Notes: generated by a model from the sequence alone, not told the origin. A stretch of DNA of 64,000 bases from Carnegiea gigantea (GCA_029747015.1 JAKOGI010000140.1:553501-617500), one strand, 5' to 3'; shown: positions 11,974 through 25,089, numbered from the stretch's first letter. Numbers and translations are program-made.

Positions 11974-12614
11974 AGTAAGTTTACTATGGGCTTTTGCTAA
12001 TTCCTTAACCTATGATTACTTTGGATATTATTTGTCACTTTTTAAGCCAAACCATATTTTTGCATGATTAACCTTGTGACCCACAAGGCAGGAGCTAGCA
12101 TTCTGGACTCTGGGCTAAATTATGCCAAGTTTGTGATACTACCATAAGTATTCATGCATCTGCTAGGTTGGGTTGACTGAGCCATTAACGCTGTGGTTTT
12201 ACCCATTAAACCGGAGCAGGGCAGACAGGCTCAAAGATGAGACCAGTTTGAACCGTTGAGTGGCTGTACCTGGCCCGTCCAGACATTTATTATGTTTTTC
12301 CTTTCTGGCTGTTGCCCCCCCCCCCGGTCCAAAAAGAAAAGAGAATAAAAAAGGCCTCAGTATGCTTGGACGGCTGTCGTCCGACTAGCGACTGGTTCAT
12401 GGGCCAATAAGCAAAGCAAGGCTTAGCTGAATACATACCCATGACAGATCTACCCTTGCTTGGCCCGTTCAGTGGCCAGGGTTCGTCCAACCTGGGTTTG
12501 ACCCAGTCTTGGGCCAATATGGTATGCATGTTGATTGCTTGGTGCCCCATTTGTTGACCAAACTGATCTTTCTACTTTGAGCTGCTTTTTTTTTTTTCTC
12601 TTTTGCTGTTTTAG

Positions 12615-12739
12615 GCGGACTGGCTGTGCTAACGGGGGCCATTTTATCTTCCAGGGAAGAATGGAGCTATGTTTTATTGGCAGTTCGGCTGGATATTTTT
12701 GTGGCAACAATGTCAGCTTTTGTTCCTCTTGCAGACTAA
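12615..12739 (+). other. Possible extra 3' exon, in frame after a stop
   Basis: A long pyrimidine tract and TTTTAG acceptor precede an open stretch (GLAVLTGAILSSREEWSYVL, then LAVRLDIFVATMSAFVPLAD and TAA). The exon ending at 11974 has a strong donor (A|GTAAGT). Splicing 11974 to 12615 keeps the frame, but the TAA at 11971-11973 comes one base before the junction. It could be a 3'-UTR exon, a readthrough extension, or a coding exon cut off by a recent stop. I do not recognise the 40 residues. Confidence 0.4.
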
Positions 12740-14116
12740 TTAGCGTCTGAGTGGAATTATTTATAATCTCAGAAGCTCAGAAACAGTCCTGTAAAATCAA
12801 GCACTGTAGTTGCTCATGCAGGTCTGTGATTAGTCAGTTGCTGCTTGTTGGCGAAAATGTTTAAAGCGATTCATGAGGCAGCAGCACATGAAGGGCATTA
12901 ACCTTGCTACACAACAGCTCATAGAAAACTGAAAAAGCGGATATCATACTCAACATTCCAAGGATGAAAACAGAAGGGAAAAGAAAAAAGATATTCTGAT
13001 TTGTTTGTTTATTTTCCATTTTCTGTATCATCTCCCCATTTACTGTATCAAAATCATGTGTCTTTTAGGGCTGAGACAAAATGCTGGCCACCATTGAATT
13101 CATGATAGAAGAATTATTAGATTTGCTGGCTTGCTGCCATCTGGTTCTCCAGTGGGTTGGTCTATGAAATTTGACCATTGAAGCTGATAATCTGCTCAGA
13201 CCAGCACTAGCCGAGGTAACTCTGGCGTTGGGTGTTTTTGACTGACTAGTGGTTGGTCTTGATAAAACTGACTAAGACTTGAAACTCGAATTGAATGCTC
13301 GGTCCCATATTTGACCCTACATCTGAAATAGACTTATCTAAAAGTGGGTTAGAAACCTGAATTGATATGAAATTTTCAATAAAGCTGCTTATTTTGTAAG
13401 ATAAGTTCCTTGGACCTAACATTAGTTGACCTGAAGTCAATCCGAACCAAATATCACCCAACCTGAACCGAATAGAAGCAAATTGTCATTTAGCCCAAAA
13501 GATGACCCGATCAGGACTTAACCCAGTCTGTGCCCAAACCCAACAATCCGTTTGTAAGGTAGAGATTGCTTGGAAATTGGATAGATTCACTCCCGTCATC
13601 CCGTGTTACGTCGGTTCTAATTCTGCCGCTCATCGACAACCTTGGTAGTTAATAATGAGCGAGTGTAACCCAGTATCTGCGTTGGAACTAGTCTGTTTTG
13701 TCTTGGTTCAAATATCATTTTTTGGGAAATTTCTGACAGCTCAGAAAGTCTCTTATAAAGCATGCAAGTGAATCGTGACACACGTCGCACACTAGAAAGA
13801 TAGCCAAGATGGTCGTCATGGTCACCATTTATGCCATGGTGCAACAAAAGCTGTACCCACTAACCTAGTGCTGATCTTGTTGGTGGAAAAAGTTAAGGTA
13901 GCAACTCAAGAGTCAAAAACCACTTCAACAATCAACTGGTTACAGGCTTGGCATTCATTAGTTTTCTGCTGTCCACTACTAAGCAAAAAATGATGTACAA
14001 CAATTCACCTTTAGCTAATCAAAATAACACATCTATGAGAAATTAACAAAACCCATTTTGCACAATTTCTTCGCCCGTCGAACCAGTACATATTTTGATA
14101 AAATGAGACGATAGTA
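12740..14116. other. Convergent intergenic region
   Basis: This lies between the 3' ends of the ZnT5/MTP12-like gene (+) and ABA4 (-). 13240-13560 is rich in GACC/GGTC words typical of old hAT-like repeats. No exon seen. Confidence 0.5.
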
Positions 14117-16988
14117 TCAGCTATGTCTTGGTTTTTTGGCTCCTCCTGTCAATGTCTTTGTGATCAAATGGCTCAGAATACCTATAGGACAGAAAAGCAA
14201 GCACATTGAAACCGAATGCCGGGTCTCAATCTCATTCTCCAGACCATCTTGATAAACTTGCCTGTTCCCACATTAGAGGAAGTAGAAGCATTCAAAATCA
14301 TATACTTTTCTTTAAAAGGCTCTAAAGGCAAATCGAAGTCTTGTTTAAGCAAAACAGAAAGGGACCCACCTAGCAGCAAAGAGGTCAACTACCAAGAGAT
14401 GAATCCATGCAGATGCCAAAGTCATCTCATTGGAAAACATTTTGGCTATCCCTGGAAGCTGCATAAAATACAAATCAGAAAAAAGGCACATAAAAAAGGG
14501 GCTAAATCACCACCAGTAGTCAGTAGATCCCAAGTAGGTTCGCATCAAGGCTAGTCTACTAACCTCCGGCAACCAGTATTTACTGGCAAACATCAAACGT
14601 ATGGTGTCAGGTGTCCAAGAGAGGTAAAGAAGATATGCATACAGGAGCCCAAGTACAACATATGGAATGTTACTTTTCATCGTCTTCTTGGTCTGCACAG
14701 CAGGTGAGCAGGATAATCCGCTTTATAAGAGTCACCGTTAAAAGATGCAGCTTAAATTCTTCCCAGAAGAAGATAGAGTAGTAATAGTAGTAGTTCTGAA
14801 AGTTCAGAGAGATTACTAGTTCAGCTGTAGGAGCAACCACCATAAGAGTGTAGAATGGTAGGACAGCTGCAGTTCCTAAGGTAAAAACACCGCCAGCAAT
14901 TTGAGAATTTGCCAACCCTGCAACAACATAGAGAGCTCGTTGTTATTGGGTAAGTGAGGCCTTGTCCTTCAAGATTAAGATATTCCTCCACAAGACATAC
15001 AAATAGAAATGAGTGACATATGAGATTTTCGATATCCTGATTGCATTGCAATAGAAACACAGTACTAGCTCATGCTTCCATAATAAATTTCTCATCTCAG
15101 AGCAAATCAACATTTTTCACAACAAAGCGACAATTGTGGAAGTCAAGGGTGAGGGTCGAAAAGGCTACTGTATTACCAAATTATTGTATCACCTCAGTCA
15201 TAAAAGTCAGGTAGATGAACCTAATCCATTAAAGATATGCTAGCTAACATATATGTATTTGGGCTGCTTTTGCAAAATCATCCTTTTTCCACCCACTGAA
15301 CGCTGACGGTGTTTTGTCCAGCGCATAGCGTGAATCTCACCATGGCACTAGGGACTTCCAAATTGTAGGTAGCTTTCAAGCAAAGTTTTTGAGACCCACA
15401 CAAATTGAAAATTTCCCATTATACAAACAAGTGCATAATTTTTTTTTTTTTGGGGGAGGGGGGTGATATCAGCAGTCCAGCACATATGAAGAAGAGGCCT
15501 TACATGAATGACAGATGCCAGTTTTCCTGGAAAGAGTGAACTTGCCTACGTTTGGTCTTATAGTGATACTACTGTCACTCAAGAAACTCCGACCATAGTT
15601 TGTCCCTGCTGTCAGTGTAGGCACACGCTGGCCAAAAGGTTCAGTGTCAAGATGGTGCAGAGAAAGAGTCAATCTTGGCACTGCATGATGATGTTTATGA
15701 ACTGGGCCATGGCGCTCAATCTACAAGAAATCCTTAAACCATAAAGCACTTTGTCGATTTCAAAGAACATGAACAGGATGTGAAATCTGTAGAGAAACGG
15801 GGCCTAGTTTAATGTTTATACTTCATAATGACTTAATGAGTTCGGTCATGGAACATCGAAAATGAGATTGGGAGGAACAGAGTTATGCATTTTTCCATCT
15901 CTACATCGACCACAAACAAGCATTATTTCGCACACTAGATAAACTCAAACATCAAAATCAACTAAAACAAGAAGCAGCATGGTAGGGAATCCACTGAAGT
16001 GAGGTATACCGTATACGAATGTCAGGACAAATGCAACCTAATTTACAGATTACATTGCCACACACAGAGCAGTTTACAGACACAAAAATTTTGAAAGATT
16101 TTTATTTTTATTTTTATAATAAAAAATAACAATTTTATTTAATAAAAAGCGATCAGCATTGAACTCGGAAACCGAATACTGCATATCAAAGTTGAACATC
16201 AAAAGCCCACATTAAGATCAAACATAAATGCACAATGGGACCACTTTACTGGAGTATAAATTCAATCTTGAAAACAACACGTTGGTGCACCATGGTCCAT
16301 AAACCACATCCTGAAGACTCATTAGCCGGCACCATAAGCCAAACACTATATGACTTGTGGCAACACAGAGCATGGGCAATGATAACCCAAATCTGCATCA
16401 CACAGCCTGAAACTGGCTGAGAAGGCAGATCCCAATGAAACTAAAAATTCACTTTTAAAAAAAGATAATAATAATAATAATAATAATTGTCATGTGAAAG
16501 GAGCCTCAAACAAGCTCCCGGGTCATGACTAGTTGCGAGGGAATGTAGCCAATCCCCTTCATACAAGCAAAATATCAAAAACATTACAAACAATTAATGA
16601 ATAAAACAGAAAACTCACGTGAGTGCAAGCCTAAAATCTAACTAATAAAGCTGATTTCGTAGTTCAATCAGAGAACAAACATATTTGACTGAAATCCCCA
16701 TAGAGCAAAATCACAGAACAAAAATCAATTGAACCATACCCATATCAATTTCATCAAAATTCTAACAATACAATCTGCAATTAACATCTATCAGTACACA
16801 AACTGGATTTTTTAAGGGGAGAAAACCAAATTCTGCCCTCAAAAGCACAGCATCCACAGAATAGATTGGGGCAAAGATAGAATTGATCAATTGAACTCAC
16901 CAATTCAATTGTTCAAAAGAAGAAAACAAAAAGGGAGGTGTACCTTGGTTGAGATCTGGGGGTAGGCAAAGCAACCAGATAAAGCCAT
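14117..16988 (-). CDS. ABA4: Neoxanthin-deficient/ABA4 protein, chloroplastic (complete)
   Basis: Six exons on the minus strand give 241 residues: 16944-16988, 15504-15720, 14817-14917, 14564-14692, 14370-14458 and 14117-14261. All donors and acceptors are GT-AG and every phase closes. ABA4 is a chloroplast membrane protein needed to form neoxanthin from violaxanthin, and so supplies an abscisic acid precursor. The N-terminal ~95 residues are a variable transit region. The conserved core follows: [76 protein letters not shown] and a last helix [20 protein letters not shown] (DUF4281). Four hydrophobic segments are visible. Arabidopsis ABA4 is about 220 residues, so the length fits. The start ATG at 16988 is the only one upstream of the first intron in this phase. 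The first intron is 1.2 kb. Confidence 0.97.
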
Positions 16989-17030
16989 TATCAGCAAAGA
17001 ATACAACAGACCCAGAAACAACCTAAGCTT

Positions 17031-17040
17031 ATATTTATAA
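17031..17040 (-). promoter_or_regulatory. TATA box of ABA4
   Basis: TTATAAATAT on the minus strand lies 43 bp upstream of the ABA4 ATG, implying a short leader of about 15-20 nt. A bZIP-type core TGACGTC lies further upstream near 17242. Confidence 0.55.
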
Positions 17041-18143
17041 GGGCACCAAAAAAGTGCCCACTTTTATTCAACAATGAGGCTATATATCAGTTTGGCATGG
17101 TTGAGGAAATGGTGGAGACTAGAGTGCCTCCACCCCAAAATGACGGAGAGAGACAGAGAGAAGAAAAGGGCATGTTTCTTTTATGGTAAGGTTAAGGTAT
17201 TGCGCCACTGTTGCCCAAATTAAGGGGGCTCATGTCATGAGCTGACGTCCACTTCATACCTCCCATCACACCCCATGTGTCTTTTGTTTGTTATCTTCTT
17301 CTTCCTCTCCTTGTTTGTGCGCATTTGCCCACCATCTGGTCCATCTCAGCCATAATTAAAAGCATTTCAGCTGCTCAAAAGGCAGCCGCATGAGTCACAA
17401 CCCCACTGGGGCCCTGTTCTTCTGTTGGGATATCCTTGGCCTCTACTCATCCCCTCCATTTTCATTCATTCTGACTCATTTTCATTCATTCTGACTCATT
17501 TTCATTTCTTAGAAATAAATACTATTTCTTCTCGCTTCTCATTTTGCTTCACCCATTCTCACTCTTTTCTATTTCATCGCATTCCTAAAACTCCTTGCCA
17601 CACTCTAAAACCTCGTAGAATATATGTAATTATGTATCTAATATTTTCATTATTATGAACTCAATATTCGTCATTCATTATTTATAATTAACTATTTTTA
17701 TTTTTTTAGAAAGTTCAAATTAACTATTTCACATAAATATAACATATTCACATTTATAACAAACATACCAATATGACATCAAGGACATGTTCTCTTCGCT
17801 AAAAAATAAAGGTTGATAAATGGATGAAATTGATTAAGATCAGTAGAGTCCACAATGGAATGACCATGCGACACTGGTGCCATCGGCTAGATCCCCTGAC
17901 CCAGTCTCCTTCATTGTAGACGCGACTAACCTACTCCGTCAGGGTCTGAAATTTCAACAACTTAATTTAGTTTCTTGTATTGATTGCAATGCTACAGTTT
18001 TTCCCCCTTAATCCTCGATTTCTCTGACGTCAGCAACTTTCGTCTTCTGCACCATCAGACTGATAGACCCTTCCGTCTATGACCTCCGGTAGTTTATCCG
18101 AATGTCCAACGTGAGCCATCTCCTTTTCCTCCATTCTCCAAGG
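17041..18143. other. ABA4 upstream region
   Basis: No coding exon seen. 17460-17515 holds a short direct repeat (TTTTCATTCATTCTGACTCA twice). Confidence 0.5.
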
Positions 18144-18151
18144 TATGTACA

Positions 18152-19183
18152 CAGGGGCGGAGTCAAGATTCAAACTAAGGGGGGTCAGATTAATAATACA
18201 CATAGTATAAACTTTAATATTTCTAAAAATTAGCTTTTGCCTTTCTTGATTGAGAATTTACGAATTAAAATTGGGGTAATTTGTGTTTATTATAAACAAA
18301 CACAGATTTACCTAAAGTCAATAAATTTAACACAAATAAACAAGCAACAACCAACAAATTACCCCAATTTTAATTTCTAAATTCTCAATCAAGAAAGGCA
18401 AAACCTATTTTTTTTTTAATTGATGAGTAAATTTCTAAATTAACCACTTATTCAACACAAATTCAATAAAAATTAGTAAACTAAACATAAACAATGAAAC
18501 AATTACAAATAAAATTAGCCCTACTTTAAATCTTCAACCAAGAAGACAATTAGATTAAAATCCTCATTTTTCAATTCATGAATCTTGAGTAATTAACTAA
18601 ATTAATCAATTATTTAACATAAATCTAACTAAAATCAGTAAAATAAACATAATTATTTACAAAATAACAAAATTAAAAACAAAAATTGAGTATTTTTGAG
18701 AATTACCTCAAATTGGGATTTGAAATTTAGGAGTTAGGAGGAGAGCTGAGGAGGAGTGGAGGCGGCTGCCGGCACAAGTGGCGGGCCTGGCGGCCGGTCG
18801 GCAGACGGCGGCTAACTGCAGAGAGTGAGACAGAGAGTAAGTGGGCAGGGGTTGGCAAGAGTCGAGAGGCGAGCAAAAGATTATAGAGAGTCGAGAGGCA
18901 GCCGCTTGAATTAGGAAAAATAAATGTCCAAAACTCAAAAAAAAAAAAAAAAAATACAAGGGACCGTAGAAGCAGAGTGGCAACTAGCAAAAGTCGAACC
19001 CATGACCACCTGAAACAAGGGGGGAACCGACCATCCTCCTATGCACAAGTTTGCAAAATATATTTGAACCAATTAATATATAACTATTTTTTTAATCCAC
19101 AAAGATATCCCATATTTAATTTTTTTTCCCCAAAAAGTTGGGGGGTCAATTGACCCCCTTGCCCCAATGTAACTACGCCCTTG
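18152..19183. mobile_element. hAT element with exact 8-bp target duplication
   Basis: The ends are CAGGGGCGGAGTCAAG and, in reverse complement, CAAGGGCGTAGTTACATTGG. TATGTACA is duplicated exactly at 18144-18151 and 19184-19191. Subterminal GGGGGGTC blocks face each other (18180-18186; 19141-19157, itself a palindrome around TCAATTGA). The 1032-bp interior has no transposase. It sits inside an older hAT remnant ending at 19826. Confidence 0.9.
18235..18403. repeat. Long inverted repeat inside the hAT element
   Basis: The arms 18235-18283 and 18355-18403 (49 bp) are reverse complements with two mismatches, separated by 71 bp. A transcript would fold into a near-perfect hairpin. Confidence 0.92.
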
Positions 19184-19689
19184 TATGTACATGTGAATTT
19201 GAGTTTAATTTTGAGGTTCTCAATTGTTGTGTTTCTAATGGTTACCTAGTCTTGCAATTGCTTGGTTTGTTTTGTCATGAAGACTGAAGTTACTTGATTA
19301 ATGGTTACGTGCCCTTGCAATTGCTTGATTATTTGCTCAATATTTTTAGTAGTTTTGTTCTAATATGAAGAATTGGGAGATGTTATATTGTTATGTGATC
19401 TTGCCGCCTTCCAATGTATTTGATTATTGAAATTTTGATTCTTAGCTAGTTTGAATTTACATTTAAAATATTATTTCTTTGTTGTGTTTGTCTCATTTTT
19501 TTTTTTTTTTTTGGGGGAGGATCCAATTTAATATGGATTAATCTAATTTCATTTTATGATACTTGGAAAAGGCAAAGGAAATAATTCAAGTGGTAATGGA
19601 GTAAATTCTATATTAGCGTTTGACAAATAGATGGGAGAAATGAGGATTAATCTAATAACACTATCATGTATTGATTTGAAAATATGAAA

Positions 19690-19826
19690 AAACGTAAAGA
19701 ACAATCGTAAAAGCAACACTATTCACTATTGTAATATTTCATGTATTATTCAAACTTTATTTTATCATATATGTGATAATATTAATGGGTAGACACCCCT
19801 TTTTCGAATGTTTGAATCCGCCAATG
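19690..19826. mobile_element. 3' end of an older hAT-like element
   Basis: The block resembles 29966-30085: a shared GTAATATTTCATGTATT-like stretch, then GGACACCCC/AGACACCCC and the terminus TTTGAATCCGCCAATG. It is a second copy of the family at 28760-30085. Its left end was not found, probably because of the 18152 insertion. Confidence 0.6.
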
Positions 19827-20364
19827 TTTATGACAAGAAGCTTATCTAAGATCATTGAGGAAGTTGGCGAACCAAAATGAAAAACTTATGGTTGTATGTC
19901 CTGTAGTTTTTAACAGTGAGTTTTGCTTGAGACTACTTAATGTAAAATGATAATAAGACGAGATAATTATATAATTTAAAAAAATTATCAAGTACGTTGA
20001 TGTAAATAAGAGACGGATAAATGCGCAAAATAGGACTGCGTGACCTTCTGTAACATGCACTGCCTTCATATATACGACCATACGAGGACACCACCAAAAA
20101 AAAAGAAAGTTTTTAAAAATATTAAATGAGTAGAAGCAGAGATGGACGCGGTTACAAACTATACTGAGACAGACAATCATCATAAGAACTTAGCAATTCT
20201 GTTTATTGAGAATGATAAGCCTTGCAACTTTGGGGAAGAGGAGGGAGGCCATTGAGAAGCAGGAAAAATCGTCTACATAGAACTGATCCCAGCCTAAACG
20301 CCAAAAACGGACTGCAGCGAGCTCCTTATTATTTCTAGTGTACAATTCAACGCCTTCGGCAATT

Positions 20365-20392
20365 CCCCCCCCCCCCCCCCCCCCAAAAAAAA
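20365..20392 (-). repeat. C20-A8 bipartite homopolymer (T-G on minus)
   Basis: C run directly followed by A run, just 3' of the lipase gene. Confidence 0.95.
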
Positions 20393-20478
20393 GGTTCATG
20401 CCTCTGAACAAAGACAATTAATCTAAATTCTCTCCTGTTCTTTATTGTCATCTTCCTCGAGTGAGAGTTAGATAGATG

Positions 20479-23400
20479 TCAGTTATGGCCCTTCTGGGGA
20501 GCCTCTTTCTTGCAGTGGTCATCCAGCCAAGAGATGATATCATCGAAAACACGAAAGATAACTTCATCAGGCTCTCCTTCAAGAAGAGAATGGTAAGCAT
20601 CCTTGTAAAGAATGAGCTTCTTGTCCTTGCTGCTTGCCTTTTCATACAATGCCTTGCTCACTGACGGATCAGTTACCTTATCAGCCTCCCCGTGCAGGAT
20701 CAACAATGGCAAAGAGACCTAGGAAAGCATGACAAGATCTACATAAGCTTCTAGAGAAATCAGTGTTGGCGTTAAAATCTGCTAACATTTGGCACAAACT
20801 ATCATCACTAGAACCCTAATAGTTGACTTGATAAATCTGCAAGGCTCAAGCTTCAAAGCCCTCTGCAGATTAACCTGTCTTATAGCAGACCACTGGCTGG
20901 AAATATGAGGTTTCCAAAGGGAACAAGTAGCTGAAGTTGTTATTGTGTAGTGGGTTATGGCAAACTTTGACGTGCAGGTGCACCTGACTGGAGTAAAATG
21001 CCCGTCTTTTTAAGCTGCCCTAATCTAGTAATATGGAATAATGTGCTCTTCCTAGCTCCGCACAGGGCCACCAAAGCATTCAGGACTCTCTCACAGAGAT
21101 GCAACGGAATTGGGATTTGGGAGGGTCTACAACTTCTTCACTGTGTTGCTGAGGACATCCAGTCCACCTAGAATGCAATTTGATTCTTCCTTAATCTAAA
21201 AAAGACATGTGGAAGCATGTATTATAATGCATCAACTGTTCAATAAAACAACCCAGCAAGTTACAAATCCACATACTTCCTCCAATCGACGACCTATCTC
21301 TTCCGTTGTTCGAAGCAACTCCACAGCTGTTCCCAGACGTGGTTTATCTCTATAGGCTATGACATTATAGGCTGTCTGCATCACCAAATTAAGACAAAAT
21401 CACAATGTTAGAAGTTACAAATCAGATGATGCCTGCTAGCACCAAGGACATAAGACACAATAACAATAAAAGACAGTTGCAACATTTCTTCCTTTTTTTT
21501 TTTGGTGGGCAAGGGGGTTGCGGTTGGGGATGGGAAAGCCTCCAAAGGACAGCAAATATCTGAGATTATAGCTTGAAATTTCGAAAATGCAACCGATGAA
21601 GTATCATAGCAACATTTTCCAGAGCCAAAACACAACATTTTGCAGTACAAGACAACATGCTTGGCATATCACCGTAACAAAGTTTCATGGATAAGCTAGA
21701 GGTTTTACTTCACAGATATTCATTCGTTCTTTAATAAATAATCATGGGGGTGGGGGGGGGGGGGTGAATGTTCTTTGTTAGAGAGGGGGGAGGGGAGAAA
21801 AGTATAGAGAACAGCTAACCAGCTCTTTCTTCTCACGGAATGCCAAGTCAGCTAAATCTCTTTCTGGTACCAACTTTGATTGGGGAAGAACTTTGGCTAA
21901 TGTAATCAAAAGTTGGGTCAATATAAATGGAGGGTACATATCATCTGCAATCTGTTAACAATAATAGTAATATTTAATCAATTCCCAAATTCATAAACAT
22001 GTCATAGGGTAACAATGTCTCGGCAGGTATATACTTTACACATGGGGGCCAAAAGGACTGCACCATCCCATGAACTTGGTTGCTTCAGATGTATCTTCAA
22101 AGCCACAGCCCCGCCCATAGACTGTCCAAACAAAAAGCTAGGGAGGCCACGGAACTCTGGCTTTTCTGCTTAGAACAAGCAAGTATGTGATCAACAGATA
22201 ATGCATATAAGTGATATAACTAATAGACAGGCAAGGAACATCACTATATACAATATATCAGCATAATCTGTTAAACAGGTTCACCAAACTAGGGGGAAGG
22301 GGACAAAAACTTTCGAAAGTAACCAAAGATGAGCACTAGATATGAAGAGAGGCAGACCAGCTTTAGATTGAACTTGCATTCATCAACAGCAGACAAGATA
22401 ATGTTGCCGCTATATCAGTTAAAGCACATTGTACAACTGGATGTTGATTCTTACACTGATCATAAAGCAATGCGTAAGGAGGTGCAACGTTGAATGTCCT
22501 TTCTTCAGCAAACGCTAACAGGGCAACAAAACTTATGTGGGGCAAGCAAGAACTTCAAGACAATGCACTTTCAACGTCAGATTGAAATGAGCTGGAAGAC
22601 CAACTTGGGTATAAATGTCAACAGAAATTGCTAATAGCATAATGTAATTCATTTAGCTAGTTCAGCACACCCTAACCCTACCCCTCAAAGTCAAAAGAGA
22701 TGTGCGCATAACAAGCAAACAATCCTGAGAAATAGGGAAATCCAGGACCAACCGAAAGCTCCAAGTAACATAACAAGAGTTAGGAAGTCGCAGCAACAGA
22801 ACCAGCATTTCCTGAAAGTAGCAATCATACCTTTGACCTTAGAATAATGCTCAATAACATCATCAACAAGCGTTTCAAAACTTGGAATATAACCATGAAG
22901 ACCATCTGAAAGCCCAAAACCTGGATAGTCCATAGCACAAACTCCATAGCCTGCCAAGGCTAATTTTCTAGCAATTCCTGTGGACTAAAACATAGAAAGA
23001 TTGAATTTTGATAACCACAATGAAGCTGCAAATATAAACTCTAGCTACTTGGGTAAGGAAGCTACATGCCTTCAAAGAAAAATGAGCAGGTGTCTCCATA
23101 ACCATGACAATAACAAATCAGTGCTTTAGGGGGAGAAGCTTCGTGCAGCCAAGTTTTATAGAAAATTTCCAATCCTCTTGAATTCTTTTCATACCTCTGG
23201 TTCACAAAAACATATAGATAGAATATCAAACACAGTGCATCAATGAAGAAGTATTCATCAAGGTCCACAGACTAAACAAGAGATGAGGCTCTTTTTTATT
23301 TTTTCTTTCTTTCTTTTTCTTCATCGTTGTCGTCTTCTTCCTCTTTTCTTTTCTTTTTTTTTTTTTTTTTAACTTCCCTAACATGGATTTAACAGGGGAT

Positions 23401-24988
23401 CCCACTTTTGCGGGATTAATTAGCATACCCCACTACTTTGAATTGACAAGAACAAACAATTCTAGGTCAACGGCACATTGCAAACGGTCAACAATCACTA
23501 GAAGCCCAATAAGCTTACCAAAAATGCTTTGTATCTTCACTAATACTAGGACCCATATTACAAAACAGACCCTTGATAGCTTAAAGGTTCAACATCAGAT
23601 CCCAGTCCCCTAGGAAACAAACTAATAATCTAAGCACACTAGCAGTATATAAAGCCTCGACCTGGATCACATGGTTTAAAATTTGTAGGATCCTCAGGCC
23701 TCGTTCCCCACCTTGTTCCCTTTTGTTGTATTTTGGTTCTGGGACAGAAAAGAGGAGTTTGCATAGATAATTACCTCATCCATCTTCAAGCCATCAGCTG
23801 GGATCTGCAGTACATCCGAAGAAAACCAAAACAAACAACATTTATTAAATCATCACATTTACTTCCAAGGATTTTTTTCTTAAACAAAAAAGCAAAGAAC
23901 ACAAGTCATTACTATTTGACAATGCACAGAAAAATAAGAATATCTGAAAACTACAGCACTGAGTTAAGCCTATAACCCAGATAGTGAAAGTACCATCTGT
24001 AAGTGAATAAACAACGATAGCCAGCCACATTAAATTCAGCAATTTTGCTTTGTCTTAGATTTAGTATACGAATACATTTAAAGTTATGCTCCTACCCCTG
24101 AAGAGTAAACTGTAAAATCATGGAATTGATGTTCTGAGTTTCTACCCATGAATTGCATGGATCCGGGCAAAATTGGTCCACTCACTGTTATATTGCCACT
24201 TCAAGAAGCAATAAATGAGTCTTTTTCTCGTCAACCCAAAACATGTTTCCAATAAATTGAGCTGCCAACCATAGATTGACAATGTCATATTTGCCATACC
24301 TAACCCAACACAATTAAACCACCTACGCCCCACCCCCCCCCCCCCCCCCCAAAAAAAAAGAAAAAAAATTTCAATTGACACTGGAGCTGATAGCAATTAG
24401 CAGTCTAACTGTCTAAGTAAACAGTGACTGTCTGTTGAGGCAAGGCACCTTCATTCGCTAAAAAAGGTTGCTATTTTCACGTTTTTACCAAACAGGGTCC
24501 ACCAACTCCATTGATGTTATAGCTTATCCATGCTATTTATTCTCCCATACAATGTAAATTCCTAGGTGAATGAACGCATTTGCCTGGGTGGACTTGTGGG
24601 TAGGTTTAGGTTGCATGCCCAGTAGAGCAGCCAATCAGCCATTAACATCACTTATCAGCATCATTCCGTAAATACACTGTGCTTCTAAGTCAAATAAATT
24701 CAATCAATTCAGCATCAAACAACCACCAATCCCGCCCCCAAATCAACTAAGGGCACGCACACAACAACATCAAGAACTGCCGACAAATCATAAATTTCAG
24801 TCAATTTTGTCAAATTCAATTGAGCATTTATATACCTTGAACAAGCAATGATCAATAGAGAGTTGAACCTCCTTGAAAGCCTCACGAGCACGACGTCTAG
24901 CAGGAGCTTCGTCCATATTAGCATCGATAATCTTCTTCAAATCTGGAGAAATACCTTTGAGCTTTGCCGATGGAGGAGGAGGCGCCAT
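20479..24988 (-). CDS. Monoacylglycerol lipase / caffeoylshikimate esterase-like hydrolase (complete)
   Basis: Eight exons on the minus strand give 352 residues: 24836-24988, 23775-23804, 23070-23196, 22831-22977, 22035-22165, 21820-21951, 21277-21375 and 20479-20718. The fold is alpha/beta hydrolase of the MAGL (Hydrolase_4) family, which in plants cleaves monoacylglycerols or caffeoylshikimate. Visible motifs are the oxyanion CHGYGDTCSFFFEG (exon 3), MDYPGFGLSDGLHGYIPSFE (exon 4), the nucleophile elbow FGQSMGGAV (exon 5), the catalytic Asp region LHGEADKVTDP and the His in KDAYHSLLEGEPD (exon 8). No transit peptide is obvious from the ATG at 24988. An in-frame upstream ATG at 25078 would add 30 basic residues. 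Intron 3 uses a GC donor (AAG|GCATGT). Function within the family cannot be fixed from sequence. Confidence 0.94.
24333..24359 (-). repeat. C18-A9 bipartite homopolymer (T-G on minus)
   Basis: C run directly followed by A run, in intron 1 of the lipase gene. Confidence 0.95.
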
Positions 24989-25089
24989 TGTTGAATCTCT
25001 CCTCTTTCTCTTTCCTCCAAAATGGATTCGATGTGCGCGACTCACCTTGTCCTTCCACCCTAATCCCAGATTATCCAATTGAATTTTTT

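Noticed and set aside
19842..20183. 113-codon hydrophobic minus-strand frame
   Set aside because: AT-rich DNA gives Phe/Leu/Ile runs by chance; no start context, no homology recognised, no splice partners.
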